A stretch of DNA of 64,000 nucleotides from Rutidosis leptorrhynchoides (taxonomy: Eukaryota; Streptophyta; Magnoliopsida; Asterales; Asteraceae). The stretch lies in the NCBI RefSeq assembly GCF_046630445.1, contig NC_092333.1, positions 4,550,001 to 4,614,000 on the forward strand. Direction: 5' to 3'. Positions 23,299-35,000 of the stretch are shown here, piece after piece. The translations under genes were made by a program, and so were the position numbers. Position 1 is the stretch's first letter, and each line of letters begins with the position of its first letter. A model generated the notes under the pieces. The model did no database searches and was not told the DNA's origin. It was given only the letters and a program-made list of their open reading frames with translations.

Positions 23299-25007
23299 GA
23301 TTATGATTATGATTATGATTATTATGATTATTGTTGTTGTTATTAATAGTGTTATAAGAATTATAATAACTATTAGTTTTATCATAATTATAAGTATTAA
23401 GTATTATAACAATTATTATTATTATAAGCATCATTAATGTTATTATTATTAAAATTGTCATTGTAGTATTATTATCATTTTTATGATTATGATTATTAAT
23501 ATTATAATTACTATGAAAATAATATAATTCATTATTGTTTTCATAAATATTAAACATAGTGTCATTTTAGTACCATTATGGTTATTAGTAGTAACAGAAA
23601 TATTATTATAAGTATGATCATTATTATTATCAATATGACTATCATATTAGTATTGTTATTATTAAAAAGTGTTATCATTATTATCATTTTTGTTAAAAAT
23701 TATTATTTTACTCTTATTAAAACTAACCTTATTATTATTATCAGTATTATCTATATTTTTTTTTATAAAATAATTATGATTACTAAAATAAAAGATTTAA
23801 CGAAGCTATTAAGGTTATAATTATAAAAATAAAGATCTTATATATACTTAGTACACCTAACTTAACTATATTAACATTTATATATATAAAATGAAAACAT
23901 AAATAAATAATGACACTTATAAATTATTAATATAACAAATACATCATTAATAATAAATGTATTTATTCGATCACAAGTATATGTTTTAATACATATATGA
24001 ATGTTATAGGTTCGTGAATCCGAGGCCAACGCTGCATTGTTCAGTTATTCAATATTGTCATATGTATTTTTACTACAAAATACAATAGGTGAGTTTATTT
24101 ATTCCCTTTTACTCATTACATTTTTGGGCTGAGAATACATGCACTGTTTTATTAACTGTTTTACAATATTTATATGCGTGAGCTTCATTTGCTCCCTTTT
24201 ACTCTTTATATTTTTAGGCTGAGAATACATGCACAATTTTTTATAACTGTTTTACGAAATAGACACAAGTAATCGAAACTACATTATATGGTTGAATGAT
24301 CGAAATCGAATATGCCCCTTTTTAGTCTGGTAATCTAAAAATTGGGGAACATGCACCCTAATTTACGCGAATCCTAAAGATAGATCTATCGGGCCCAACA
24401 AGCCCCATCCAAAGTACCGGATGCTTTAGTACTTCGAAATTTATATCATGTCCGAAAGAGGATCCCGGAATGATGGGGATATTCTTATATGTATATTGTG
24501 AATGTCGGTTACCAGGTGTTCAATCCATATGAATGATATTTTGTCTCTATGCATGGGACGTATGTTTATGAGAAATGGAAATATGAAATCTTGTGGTCTA
24601 TTAAAATTATGAAATGATTATTTATGCTAAACTAATGAACTCACCAACCTTTTGGTTGACACTTGAAAGCATGTTTATTCTCAGGTACGAAAGAAATCTT
24701 CAGCTGTGCATTTGATCATTTAAAAGATATTACTTGGAGTCATTCATGACATATTTCAAAAGACGTTGCATTCGAGTCGTTGAGTTCATCAAGATTATTA
24801 TTAAGTCAATTATATTTGGATATATTATGAAATGGTATGCATGTCTGTCAACTGTCGATGTAAATGAAAGTTTGTCTTTTAAAAACAAATGCAATGTTTG
24901 TAAAATGTATCATATAGAGGTCAAGTACCCCGCGATGTAATCAACTGTTGTGAATCGTTTATAATCGATATGGACTTCGTCCAGATGGATTAGGACGGGT
25001 CCTTTCA
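21196..25007 (+). repeat. 3' LTR of C1
   Basis: 3812 bp, nearly the same as 13009-16714 outside microsatellites. It starts TTTGATGACCC where the 5' LTR has TGTGATGACC, so its terminal TG is mutated. TA run 89 bp (21374-21462) against 49 bp; TTA run about 113 bp (23186-23298) against 68 bp in the 5' LTR. tRNA-like module at 22930-22985. TSD TAAAT follows. Confidence 0.92.
22930..22985 (+). repeat. tRNA-like / SINE-like pol III module in the C1 3' LTR
   Basis: Second copy of the module at 14689: A-box-like TGGTTAAGCG (22931-22940) and B box GGTTCGAACCC (22967-22977), again leading into a TTA run. Confidence 0.65.
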
Positions 25008-26733
<1,726 letters not shown>

Positions 26734-26761
<28 letters not shown>

Positions 26762-27108
26762 TAAACGATAGGACCGATTTCTTCAACTTCGTTAACCAAA
26801 TAAAGAGAAATGCAATTAGAACGCCAAAACAGTGTTTCTTTTATCTCGTTCCACTGCTCCTCGGTACGGAGATATGTTGCGGACAACTCTGGAACATAAT
26901 CATCAATGTAATACAAGACGTCCGTGAATTCGAACGGAACCATTTCTTCCAAAAAGTCTAAAACATCATCTAAACCGGCGTGACGGACGTCAATTTCTCT
27001 TAACGTAGATGACGAACTACGTGTATAATCGTAATCTCTCATTTGATTACGGAATCTAGCTCCGTAATACACTTCTAAAGACACAATCATCGGTGGAACA
27101 ATCACCAT
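26734..27108 (-). CDS. unknown acidic protein fragment next to a CACTA end
   Basis: 124 codons from ATG at 27108, with no stop until the frame enters the older LTR (26761); the last nine residues are LTR-coded, so the natural C-terminus is lost. N-terminus MVIVPPMIVSLEVYYGARF, then RDYDYTRSSSSTLREIDVR, an acidic middle (LDDVLDFLEEMVPFEFTDVLYYIDD) and EEQWNEIKETLFWR. I recognise no domain. It lies wholly within the right arm of a CACTA transposon on the opposite strand, so it may be a transposon accessory ORF or a captured host fragment. Confidence 0.5.
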
Positions 27109-27528
27109 TTTCGATGTATTTGATGTGTTTAATATGTGTAGTAAGTTAAAAATATGTGTGATATTTGTTATATATTAATGTGCTAATTATATAGAATCTG
27201 TAAGTGACCATTTGCGGCGCACCATTTGGCGGGAACCATTTTTCTGGCGGGAAGTTGTACGGAGGAACAATTTAGCGCTAAAAAATAATACGACTACTAT
27301 TTGTGGCGACACTCATCCTGGCCCACAATTCAACCATTGACCAGAATTTTCTGGTAAAGAAGATTGAAAATGGAAATACGATAATACTATCTGCGGCAAG
27401 GGCCTGCCGCAATTGCACGTAGGCCCAATTTAGCTGGTCAAAGTTGTGATTATTTTGTCGTTTAGCGGTGTAATTGCGGCGACTTCAAAGCGCCGCAAAA
27501 ACCTTCTGTTCTCTTTTTTCCTGTAGTG
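26762..27528 (+). mobile_element. right end of a CACTA (En/Spm) DNA transposon
   Basis: Ends with CCTGTAGTG at 27520-27528, the reverse complement of the CACTACAGG start typical of CACTA elements. The preceding 300 bp is full of subterminal motifs such as GCGGCGCACC, TGGCGGGAA, TGCGGCAAGGGCCTGCCGC and TGCGGCGACTTCAAAGCGCCGC, a common arrangement for transposase binding. The left end is not visible; it was probably displaced by the LTR that ends at 26761. Confidence 0.75.
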
Positions 27529-28020
27529 CGTTTACATGAAATGTCAGTTATCGTCATCGTAACCATGAAACGGTTATATAATATTCTTCCTATAACCTCA
27601 TCTTTGTCGTTGTTCGAATCCGAATAAAAAAAAGGTATATATTAATTCCTGTTTGAGTTGTGCGCTGCTATCAAAGTATGATACTATGATTTCCACTCCA
27701 TTAGTTGATTGTATATGTAATATGAAGTGTTGATGCTGATTGTTTGAAAGATAAAAAAAAATGATAAAAAAAAAAACATAATGGGATCCATGTAAATTAG
27801 CTCACGTCCCAGATATCGTTTGTATGATGTTTAGATTTTTGAGGAATTAAAGATGAATTTAAATACTGCTAATTAATTAGGAAAGGTTAATTTATTAGGT
27901 ATAATACAAAAGATAAAATACTAAGTATTAAATATTTAGAAAAGGTAATCCACGTGTCATTATTTGATTTGGTAGGTTGATTTGTAGGTTAATTAAGTCA
28001 TTTGAAAAATTATTTACCTT
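27529..28020. other. AT-rich spacer without recognisable gene
   Basis: Unique-looking AT-rich DNA with short A runs. No ORF, transposon terminus or RNA gene that I can support. Confidence 0.6.
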
Positions 28021-28030
28021 TTTAATAAAT

Positions 28031-28730
28031 GTGGCAGGATCAATGGGAAAAAACCAATCGGAAAAAAGCGGGGGGAAGCAAATTTTTTTTTTTTTCATTT
28101 TTTTGGAATTTTTTTTTCAGGCATCAAGATCACACGAAAATATGAAGATTTAGAAAAGACACTTCGTGATGAATGTTATTATTTAGGCTGGAAAACGATC
28201 GACAAAAATAACATTCAAGATAATATTGTTCGTGAAGAATGTTAACGTTTTTTTTTCATGATTTGTGAAGTAAAATTTAGCCCGATTTAGAGTTTAGGGT
28301 TTAGGGTTTGGTGTTTTGGGTTTATTCCATAAACCCAAAACACCAAACTCTAAACCCTAAACCCTAAACTCTAAACCGTTCGTGTTAAAAACTCAATCTA
28401 AATCCTAAATCTAAACCCTAATTCTAAACCCTAAATCTTAAATTTCTAAACCCTAATATCTAAACCCTATAAACCCTAATATCTAAACCTTAATATTTAA
28501 GCTCTAATATCTAAAACCTCAACATACGCTCGAAAAACACGATAATTGTTATATATTAGTTCTTCGAGCGTTTTCCCGCCAAAATAAAAACATTTATCAC
28601 AAAGTGTCTTTATTAAATGTTCATATTTTCATCCAATCTATAATGTCCGTAAACAAAGTTTTTTCAAAAAATGAAGAAAAAAAAGATTTTGCTTCCCCCC
28701 GCTTGGTTACTTCCCTCTTGATCCTACCAC
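28031..28730. mobile_element. 700-bp foldback Mutator-like MITE with telomere-like core
   Basis: Starts GTGGCAGGATCAA and ends TTGATCCTACCAC; the inverted ends extend inwards through GCGGGGGGAAGCAAA (28069-28083) and TTTGCTTCCCCCCGC. The flanking 10-bp TTTAATAAAT (28021-28030) and TTTGATAAAT (28731-28740) match at nine of ten, the size expected of Mutator-like elements. The middle (28280-28375) is an almost perfect palindrome of TTTAGGG-like repeats, followed by more degenerate CTAAACC repeats to about 28520. No transposase is encoded. Confidence 0.8.
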
Positions 28731-28740
28731 TTTGATAAAT

Positions 28741-29023
28741 ATACATGAAAAACTTTCAAAAAAAAAAACAATAGTACGGAGTACTAGTTAGTAACTTATC
28801 CTCAATTGTATTATATCAAGATATACATGATACACCAAACATAATGGTCGTTGAACATAAAAACAAATATAAATAATATTCTACTAATATAGTTTAGATT
28901 GACAAAATCATAAAGGTTGTTGACCAAAAATCACGTAAACATACCATTCAACAAATAGAATTATTTTAAACGTCAAGCGTTGAACCAAGTAACCTTGAAT
29001 ACTTTGTTCAGTTTAAATATACC
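28741..29023. other. AT-rich spacer, target region of copia D1
   Basis: No gene. Ends with the D1 target duplicate TCTTG (29024-29028). A TACGGAGTACT motif at about 28777 resembles the termini of plant MITEs but has no clear partner. Confidence 0.5.
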
Positions 29024-29028
29024 TCTTG

Positions 29029-29348
29029 TGTTATAATAATAATAATAATATAGATATGGATAGTCAATTTTGGTGTATACATATAGTCAATTTTGGTACA
29101 CAAAGTATGTATTTTTATATTGAGATTTTAGGCTATAAATACTCATGAATGCAAGCATTAAACTTGCACCATTTCTCACACTTACAAAGTGTTTCTTTCT
29201 TTCTCTCCATTATCATCTTTGTTCTTACACTTCATTATTAGTATTCTAAATCAAGAATCAAACCACTAAAGGTAGTTATAAGCCTACTGAATTATAACAT
29301 CAAGAATCAAACCACTAAAGGTAGTTATAAGCCTACTGAATTATAACA
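29029..29348 (+). repeat. 5' LTR of D1
   Basis: 320 bp, TG...CA. It contains a TATA box TATAAATA (29134-29141) and, near its end, two adjacent 48-bp copies of a unit starting ATCAAGAATCAAACCAC (about 29248-29343). Confidence 0.95.
29134..29141 (+). promoter_or_regulatory. TATA box of the D1 LTR promoter
   Basis: TATAAATA in GGCTATAAATACTC. It is repeated in the 3' LTR at 34648-34655, where it could drive readout into the DNA to the right. Confidence 0.75.
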
Positions 29349-29361
29349 CGTTATCAGCACG
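29349..29361 (+). promoter_or_regulatory. primer binding site region of D1
   Basis: CGTTATCAGCACG immediately after the 5' LTR. The D2 copy has ATTATCAGCACG at the same place (48229-48240, minus). The core TTATCAGCACG is the usual site of this copia group; I do not assign the tRNA. Confidence 0.75.
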
Positions 29362-29392
29362 ATAATCTTAATACTAAATATGGTTGGCTCTG

Positions 29393-29540
29393 CCACCAAA
29401 ATGATATATGGTCGGTTATACCACCAAAATGATATATGGTCGGTTATACCACCAAAATGATATATGGTCGGTTATACCACCAGAATGATATAGGTCGGTT
29501 ATACCACCTGAAAAATATATGGTCGACACTGTCGCCAAAT
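29393..29540 (+). repeat. 28-bp tandem repeats in the D1 leader
   Basis: Unit beginning CCACCAAAATGATATATGG and ending CGGTTATA, four copies from 29393 to about 29503 and a degenerate one up to 29540. D2 has only one recognisable GGTATAACCGACC-type unit at this place (about 48057-48075, minus strand), so copy number varies in the family. Confidence 0.85.
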
Positions 29541-29730
29541 TTTCATTTATGTTTACTAATATTTATATTTTTGTTATATAACATTTATTTATGATTACTT
29601 ACACATGGTCGACACTGTCACCTACTTATCATTTATGTTATATTAAATTTATGTTTAATGTTTATATACTTATGAATATAAATTGACTCTAATTTATCAT
29701 GATGTTTGTTTTAATTTTTGATAATAGAAA

Positions 29731-30765
29731 ATGTCGAATCTGGAAAAGCTTAAATTTACTCCTTTAGAATCAACTGGAAACAACTACATGCCATGGGTTA
29801 TAAAAGTAAAAATGCATCTTAAATCAATGGGCATTCTTGAAACCATAAATGAAAACAACACTTGTTCTGAAAAAGAACAAGCTACGGCATGTTGCTTTAT
29901 TCATCAACATATTGATGAATGCTTACAAAATAATTATGTGACTGTAGAAGATCCCCATGTTTTATGGGAAGGTCTCAAAAGCAGATTCAATAATCAAAGA
30001 GAAATTTTACTTCCAGCTGCAATGGAACAATGGAGAACATTAAGGTTCCAAGACTTTAAGAAAGTAAATGAATACAGCTCAGCTCTGTATAATACATGTT
30101 CACAACTTAAATTCTGTGGACATGAAATTAGTGATGCAGACATGATGGAGAAAACTTTCTCCACAATGAATGCTGCAAACATCACAGTGCAAAGAAATTT
30201 GAGAATGCTAAAGTTCAAAACATATCCTGAACTTAATTCATATCTCTTAGTTGCAGAGCAAAATGATGAGCTATTAATGAAAAATCAGCAATCCCGTCCT
30301 ACTGGTACACTTGCAATCCCTGAAGCAAATACTGCAAATAATTATAAACAGGGACAAGGACGCGGGCAAGGTCGTGGTTATAATAACCATCACCATCATC
30401 ATGCCAAAAGCCATAACTATGGTAGAAACCATCCTTATGGTAATGGTAATGGGCGTGGACGTGGTCGTGGTCGTGGCCGTGGTGGTCAAAGAAATAGTAA
30501 TCCACGAAAATATAAATATCAACCACAAAACAAGCCCATTAAACAAGATGTTGAAGAAAATTCTTCTAAAAATTCTGAAGAATCTTGCTACAGATGTGGT
30601 AGAATGGGCCACTGGGCTAATACTTGCCGAACATCTAAACATCTTGTTAAGATGTATCAGGATTCGCTGAAAGGTAAAGAAAAGGAAGTAAATTTTGTGG
30701 ATAATATTGATCCAACAGTCACTGAGAAACCATCTGATTTATATGAAGATTTCTTGAATGTTTAA
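29731..30765 (+). CDS. D1 gag polyprotein
   Basis: 344 codons, intact. It forms the cytoplasmic particle that packages the element RNA. N-terminus SNLEKLKFTPLESTGNNYMPW is a copia gag start; residues about 60-190 are the UBN2-type gag core (HVLWEGLKSRF, WRTLRFQDFKKVNEYSSAL). A His/Asn and Gly-Arg-rich linker (residues 210-255, GRGRGRGRG) leads to one CCHC knuckle CYRCGRMGHWANTC (30586-30627). Start at 29731 keeps the conserved N-terminus. TAA at 30763-30765 separates it from pol, which continues in the same frame after a second stop at 30826. Confidence 0.92.
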   Translation: MSNLEKLKFTPLESTGNNYMPWVIKVKMHLKSMGILETINENNTCSEKEQATACCFIHQHIDECLQNNYVTVEDPHVLWEGLKSRFNNQREILLPAAMEQWRTLRFQDFKKVNEYSSALYNTCSQLKFCGHEISDADMMEKTFSTMNAANITVQRNLRMLKFKTYPELNSYLLVAEQNDELLMKNQQSRPTGTLAIPEANTANNYKQGQGRGQGRGYNNHHHHHAKSHNYGRNHPYGNGNGRGRGRGRGRGGQRNSNPRKYKYQPQNKPIKQDVEENSSKNSEESCYRCGRMGHWANTCRTSKHLVKMYQDSLKGKEKEVNFVDNIDPTVTEKPSDLYEDFLNV

Positions 30766-30828
30766 GTTGTGTGTTTTTTGAAAAATAAACGATTTAATAT
30801 CGTCTGTCTTTGTCATTATGTTTGCTAA

Positions 30829-31875
30829 ATGTTTCAGTACTATCTATTTGCGTTTAAAATATTGTGTAATATTAATGTACTCACTATTTATTTCTTATAT
30901 ATGAAGTTCAATATGAATTTTGCTGGAATACAACATCAATCAAGTGGTGGAGATCTCTGTATAGCAGACAGTGGAACTACACACACTATACTTAAATCCG
31001 AGAAATATTTTATTGATCTAAAACCAACGGAAGGAACTATACATACAATATCAGGACCTGCTAACTTGATAAAAGGGATAGGAAAGGCAAATTTCATACT
31101 ACCAAATGGTACAAAATTTTTAATAAATGATGCCTTATTTTCTCCCAAGTCAAGCAGAAATTTATTGAGTTTCTCCGACATATACCTTAACGGGTATGAT
31201 TATCAGTCAGTGACAACAGAAAATGAGAAATATTTAAGTATCACTGACAAGAGTCATGTGGTTGAAAAACTGCCAAGACTTAGTTCTGGATTACATTATA
31301 CACATATAAATGTACCAGAAATACATATGGTAGTTAACGAAAAATATATTGATCCTGGTGTATTCAGTTTATGGCATAACAGATTAGGCCATCCAGGATC
31401 AACAATGATGAAAAGGATTATTGAATGTACTCATGGACATCCACTAAAGGATAGAAAAATCCATCATGATACAATGGTTCCATGTACATCTTGCTCTCTT
31501 GGAAAATTGATAACTAGACCCTCACCACTTAAGGTTGAGAAAGAATCACCAATGTTTCTTGAAAGAATTCAAGGTGATATATGTGGACCAATTCATCCAC
31601 CATGTGGACCATTTAGATATTTCATGGTTCTAATAGACGCATCTAGCAGATGGTCTCATGTTTGTCTGTTATCAAGCCGTAATGTGGCATTTGCAAAATT
31701 TCTTGCCCAAATTATTAAATTGAGAGCTCATTTTCCTGATTACACCATTAAAAGGGTGAGACTTGATAATGCTGGTGAATTTACATCTCAAGCATTTAAT
31801 GACTATTGCATGTCTATAGGAATTGTTGTTGAACATTCTGTTGCTCATGTGCATACACAAAATGGTTTAGCCTAG
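30829..31875 (+). pseudogene. D1 pol, protease and integrase core up to an amber codon
   Basis: 348 codons from ATG 30829, directly after an in-frame TAA. Protease active site ADSGTTHTIL (Asp at residue 47), GAG-pre-integrase HHCC zinc finger (LWHNRLGHPG ... CTSCSLGK, about residues 180-226), then the integrase core with its first Asp in GDICGPIH and second in RLDNAGEF. The TAG at 31873-31875 stands exactly 35 residues after the second Asp, where copia integrases have the catalytic Glu (QNGLAE in D2). The frame is otherwise open to 34380. Confidence 0.9.
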
Positions 31876-34380
31876 TCATTGATTAAACGTTTACAGTTAA
31901 TCGCTAGACCATTGATAATGAGAACAAAACTCCCTGTATCTATATGGGGTCATGCAATTTTACATGCTGCTGCATTGATTCGCATCAGACCAAGTGCAAG
32001 TCATAAATATTCCCCCCTACAACTTGCTTTTGGTCAAGAGCCAAATATTTCCCATCTTAGAACATTTGGTTGTGCAGTGTATGTTCCAATTGCGACACCA
32101 CAACGTACAAAAATGGGTCCTCAAAGGAGGTTGGGAATATATGTTGGATATGAAACATCTTCAATATTAAGGTATATTGAACCTATGACAGGTGACGTTT
32201 TTACAGCACGTTTTGCTGATTGTCATTTTAATGAAACATTGTTCCCTAGATTAGGGGGAGAAATGAAAAATAAAGAAAATGATGTTTCATGGTGTGAACC
32301 TCAATTAAAGTATCTTGATCCTCGCACAAAAGAATGCGAGACAGAAGTTCAAAAGATAATGCATATACAAGAACTTGCAAATCAATTGCCTGATGCATTT
32401 ACAGATACAAAAACGGTGACAAAATCATATATACCAGCAGTAAATACTCCAGCTCGAATTGAAATTCCAAAAGCTGGCAATAACGTCACTCATGAATCTT
32501 TGCCACGTCAGAAACGTGGAAGACCAATCGGTTCAAAGGATAAAAATCCTCGAAAAAGAAAATCAGCTGATAATGAAGTAAAAGAAAGTGTTCAAGAAGA
32601 ACCACAAATCAGTACTCCTACTGCAGAGGAGATTGATGATGTCAATACAGAAATTGCAATCAATTATGCATATTCAAAAATATTATGGAACCGAAATGAA
32701 ATGAAAAATCTTGATGAGAAATTTTCATTTAATGTTGCATATGACATCATGAATAATGATGATGATCCAGAACCAACATCTATGGTTGAATGTCAAAATA
32801 GACATGATTGGGCTCAATGGAAAGAAGCAATACGAGCTGAATTAGAATCACTCAATAAAAGAAAAGTTTTCGGATCCATCATTCTCACTCCTAAAGATGT
32901 GAAACCTGTAGGATACAGATGGATTTTTGTCCGAAAAAGAAATGAGAAAAATGAAGTTACAAGGTATAAAGCTAGACTTGTAGCTCAAGGTTTTTCTCAA
33001 AGACCGGGAATTGATTATGAAGAAACTTATTCTCCTGTTATGGATGCAATTACTTTTAGGTACTTAATCAGTCTGGCAGTTTCTAAAAATTTAGAAATGC
33101 ATCTCATGGATGTTGTGACTGCTTATCTATATGGATCACTTGATAGTGATATATATATGAAGATACCTGAAGGATTTAAGGTACCAGAAGCATCAAATGC
33201 AAAACCCAAAGAAATGTATTCGATTAAATTACAAAGATCTTTATATGGGTTAAAACAATCGGGACGTATGTGGTATAACCGATTAAGTGATTACTTGATA
33301 AGCAAAGGGTATACAAATAATCTTACTTGCCCTTGTGTTTTCATTAAGAAAACAACATCCGGATATGTGATCATAGCTGTTTATGTTGATGATCTTAACA
33401 TCATAGGTACAAATAAAGAGATCCATGAAGCCATTCAACTTCTAAAGAAAGAATTTGAAATGAAAGATCTCGGAAAAACCAAGTATTGCCTTGGTTTACA
33501 AATTGAGCATATGCCTAATGGTTTACTTGTACATCAAACAACATATACTGAAAAGATTTTGAAACGTTTCAATATGGACAAGGCAAAACCATTAAGTACT
33601 CCTATGGTTGTTAGATCACTCAATGTTGAAGCTGATCCATTTCGTCCATGTGAAGATCAAGAAGACATTCTTGGACCAGAAGTACCATATCTTAGTGCAA
33701 TTGGAGCTCTTATGTATCTTACAAATTGTACAAGACCTGACATTTCTTTTGCAGTTAATTTGTTGGCAAGGTTCAGCTCTGCTCCTACCAAAAGACACTG
33801 GAATGGGATCAAACACATATTTCGATACCTTCGAGGAACTACTGATTTAGGATTATTTTATTCTAACGAATCAAAACAAGATTTGGTTGGTTATGCAGAT
33901 GCAGGTTATTTATCTGATCCACATAAAGCTAAATCTCAAACTGGATATGTATTCCTAAATGGAGGTACTGCAATATCATGGCGTTCTCAAAAACAAACAC
34001 TTGTTGCTACATCGTCAAATCATGCCCAAGTGATTGCATTACATGAAGCTACTCGAGAATGTTTTTGGTTGAGATCAATGACACAACTCATTACTGATTC
34101 TTGTGGACTAGAACGCGATAAAAGTCCAACAACTATCTATGAAGATAATGCAGCTTGCATAGCACAGATGAAAGAAGGGTATATCAAAAGTGACCGAACA
34201 AAACACATACCACCTAGATTCTTCTCATACACTCAAAATCTCATTAAGGACAACCAGATTGAAATGAGATATGTGCAATCTAGCAAAAACTCTGCTGATC
34301 TTTTCACGAAAGCACTTCCAACTGCTATTTTCAGAACACACGTTCATAACATTGGCATGAGACATGTTCAAATGATGTAA
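31876..34380 (+). CDS. D1 pol, integrase end, reverse transcriptase and RNase H
   Basis: About 834 codons in the same frame after the amber codon; no initiator is evident, so expression needs readthrough. Integrase C-terminal GKK-like region, then RT with WIFVRKRNEK, ARLVAQGFSQRPGIDY, YGLKQSGRMWY and the active-site YVDD (33382-33393). RNase H follows: GYADAGYLSDP, then SSNHAQVIALHEA, where D2 has Glu instead of Gln (codon 34027-34029), YEDNAACIAQ, and the ADLFTKALPT end. Full-length RT/RNase H for a plant copia element. Confidence 0.92.
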   Translation, partial: SLIKRLQLIARPLIMRTKLPVSIWGHAILHAAALIRIRPSASHKYSPLQLAFGQEPNISHLRTFGCAVYVPIATPQRTKMGPQRRLGIYVGYETSSILRYIEPMTGDVFTARFADCHFNETLFPRLGGEMKNKENDVSWCEPQLKYLDPRTKECETEVQKIMHIQELANQLPDAFTDTKTVTKSYIPAVNTPARIEIPKAGNNVTHESLPRQKRGRPIGSKDKNPRKRKSADNEVKESVQEEPQISTPTAEEIDDVNTEIAINYAYSKILWNRNEMKNLDEKFSFNVAYDIMNNDDDPEPTSMVECQNRHDWAQWKEAIRAELESLNKRKVFGSIILTPKDVKPVGYRWIFVRKRNEKNEVTRYKARLVAQGFSQRPGIDYEETYSPVMDAITFRYLISLAVSKNLEMHLMDVVTAYLYGSLDSDIYMKIPEGFKVPEASNAKPKEMYSIKLQRSLYGLKQSGRMWYNRLSDYLISKGYTNNLTCPCVFIKKTTSGYVIIAVYVDDLNIIGTNKEIHEAIQLLKKEFEMKDLGKTKYCLGLQIEHMPNGLLVHQTTYTEKILKRFNMDKAKPLSTPMVVRSLNVEADPFRPCEDQEDILGPEVPYLSAIGALMYLTNCTRPDISFAVNLLARFSSAPTKRHWNGIKHIFRYLRGTTDLGLFYSNESKQDLVGYADAGYLSDPHKAKSQTGYVFLNGGTAISWRSQKQTLVATSSNHAQVIALHEATRECFWLRSMTQLITDSCGLERDKSPTTIYEDNAACIAQMKEGYIKSDRTKHIPPRFFSYTQNLIKDNQIEMRYVQSSKNSADLFTKALPTAIFRTHVHNIGMRHVQMM

Positions 34381-34390
34381 CAGCTGAAGC

Positions 34391-34542
34391 GATGTCTACT
34401 TGAGGGGGAGTCAACTCCATGCTGCACTCTTTTTCCCTTAGCTAAAGTTTTTTTCCCACTGGGTTTTCTTTAGCAAGGTTTTTAACGAGGCAGTAATTTA
34501 TAGTTGATCTTCAACAAAATAAAATTGCTATCCAAGGGGGAG
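34391..34542 (+). promoter_or_regulatory. D1 3' region with two polypurine tracts
   Basis: The tract CCAAGGGGGAG (34532-34542) abuts the 3' LTR and should prime plus-strand synthesis. A second purine run, CTTGAGGGGGAG (about 34400-34411), lies 130 bp upstream and is kept in D2 (reverse CTCCCCCTCAAG near 35410). Confidence 0.75.
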
Positions 34543-34862
34543 TGTTATAATAATAATAATAATATAGATATGGATAGTCAATTTTGGTGTATACATATAG
34601 TCAATTTTGGTACACAAAGTATGTATTTTTATATTGAGATTTTAGGCTATAAATACTCATGAATGCAAGCATTAAACTTGCACCATTTCTCACACTTACA
34701 AAGTGTTTCTTTCTTTCTCTCCATTATCATCTTTGTTCTTACACTTCATTATTAGTATTCTAAATCAAGAATCAAACCACTAAAGGTAGTTATAAGCCTA
34801 CTGAATTATAACATCAAGAATCAAACCACTAAAGGTAGTTATAAGCCTACTGAATTATAACA
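34543..34862 (+). repeat. 3' LTR of D1
   Basis: 320 bp, read as identical to 29029-29348 including the internal 48-bp duplication. TSD TCTTG follows at 34863-34867. Confidence 0.95.
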
Positions 34863-34867
34863 TCTTG

Positions 34868-34995
34868 TATATTATTCTGTACTCCGTATTATTCATAATT
34901 AATACGAGTAATTCATACTCCGTATAAATCATGGAATATAAGATACTTTTTGACGGAGAGGTGGCTGTAAAGGAAAGAAACCACACAAATAAATA
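34868..34995. other. spacer between copia elements D1 and D2
   Basis: About 130 bp of original target DNA with two TACTCCGTAT-type motifs (34881, 34917). No gene. Confidence 0.6.
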
Positions 34996-35000
34996 AATAC

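Larger units (their letters stand above)
13009..25007 (+). mobile_element. non-coding LTR retrotransposon C1 (Ty3/gypsy-type ends)
   Basis: TSD TAAAT (13004-13008 and 25008-25012), LTRs 13009-16714 and 21196-25007, tRNA-Met-type primer site 16717-16728, and an interior of only 4.5 kb with no intact gag or pol. The leader resembles G1 and E1, so it belongs to the same broad Ty3 group. The interior holds a decayed ORF1 (from 17121), a stretch of family-G LTR (18355-18530) and a diverged internal duplication (19440-20010). It must have depended on another element's enzymes. Confidence 0.92.
29029..34862 (+). mobile_element. young Ty1/copia retrotransposon D1
   Basis: 5834 bp, TSD TCTTG (29024-29028, 34863-34867). 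LTRs 29029-29348 and 34543-34862 are both 320 bp and read as identical base by base, so insertion was recent. Order: LTR, primer site, repeat-rich leader, gag, protease, integrase, RT, RNase H, purine tract, LTR: the copia order. Gag and pol are separate ORFs in one frame. One amber codon interrupts pol at the integrase catalytic Glu. A second, older copy (D2) lies at 35001-48541 on the other strand. Confidence 0.96.

Noticed and set aside
28280..28520. Interstitial telomere or chromosome end
   Set aside because: Only a few degenerate TTTAGGG units, arranged as a palindrome inside a MITE with inverted ends and a target duplication.
30274..30642. Minus-strand ORF opposite D1 gag (and similar at 46527-46797)
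   Set aside because: Antisense shadow of the Gly-Arg/His-Asn-rich gag linker.
31879..34380. Independent gene starting after the amber codon of D1
   Set aside because: The region continues the pol frame without an initiator; it is the second half of one polyprotein.
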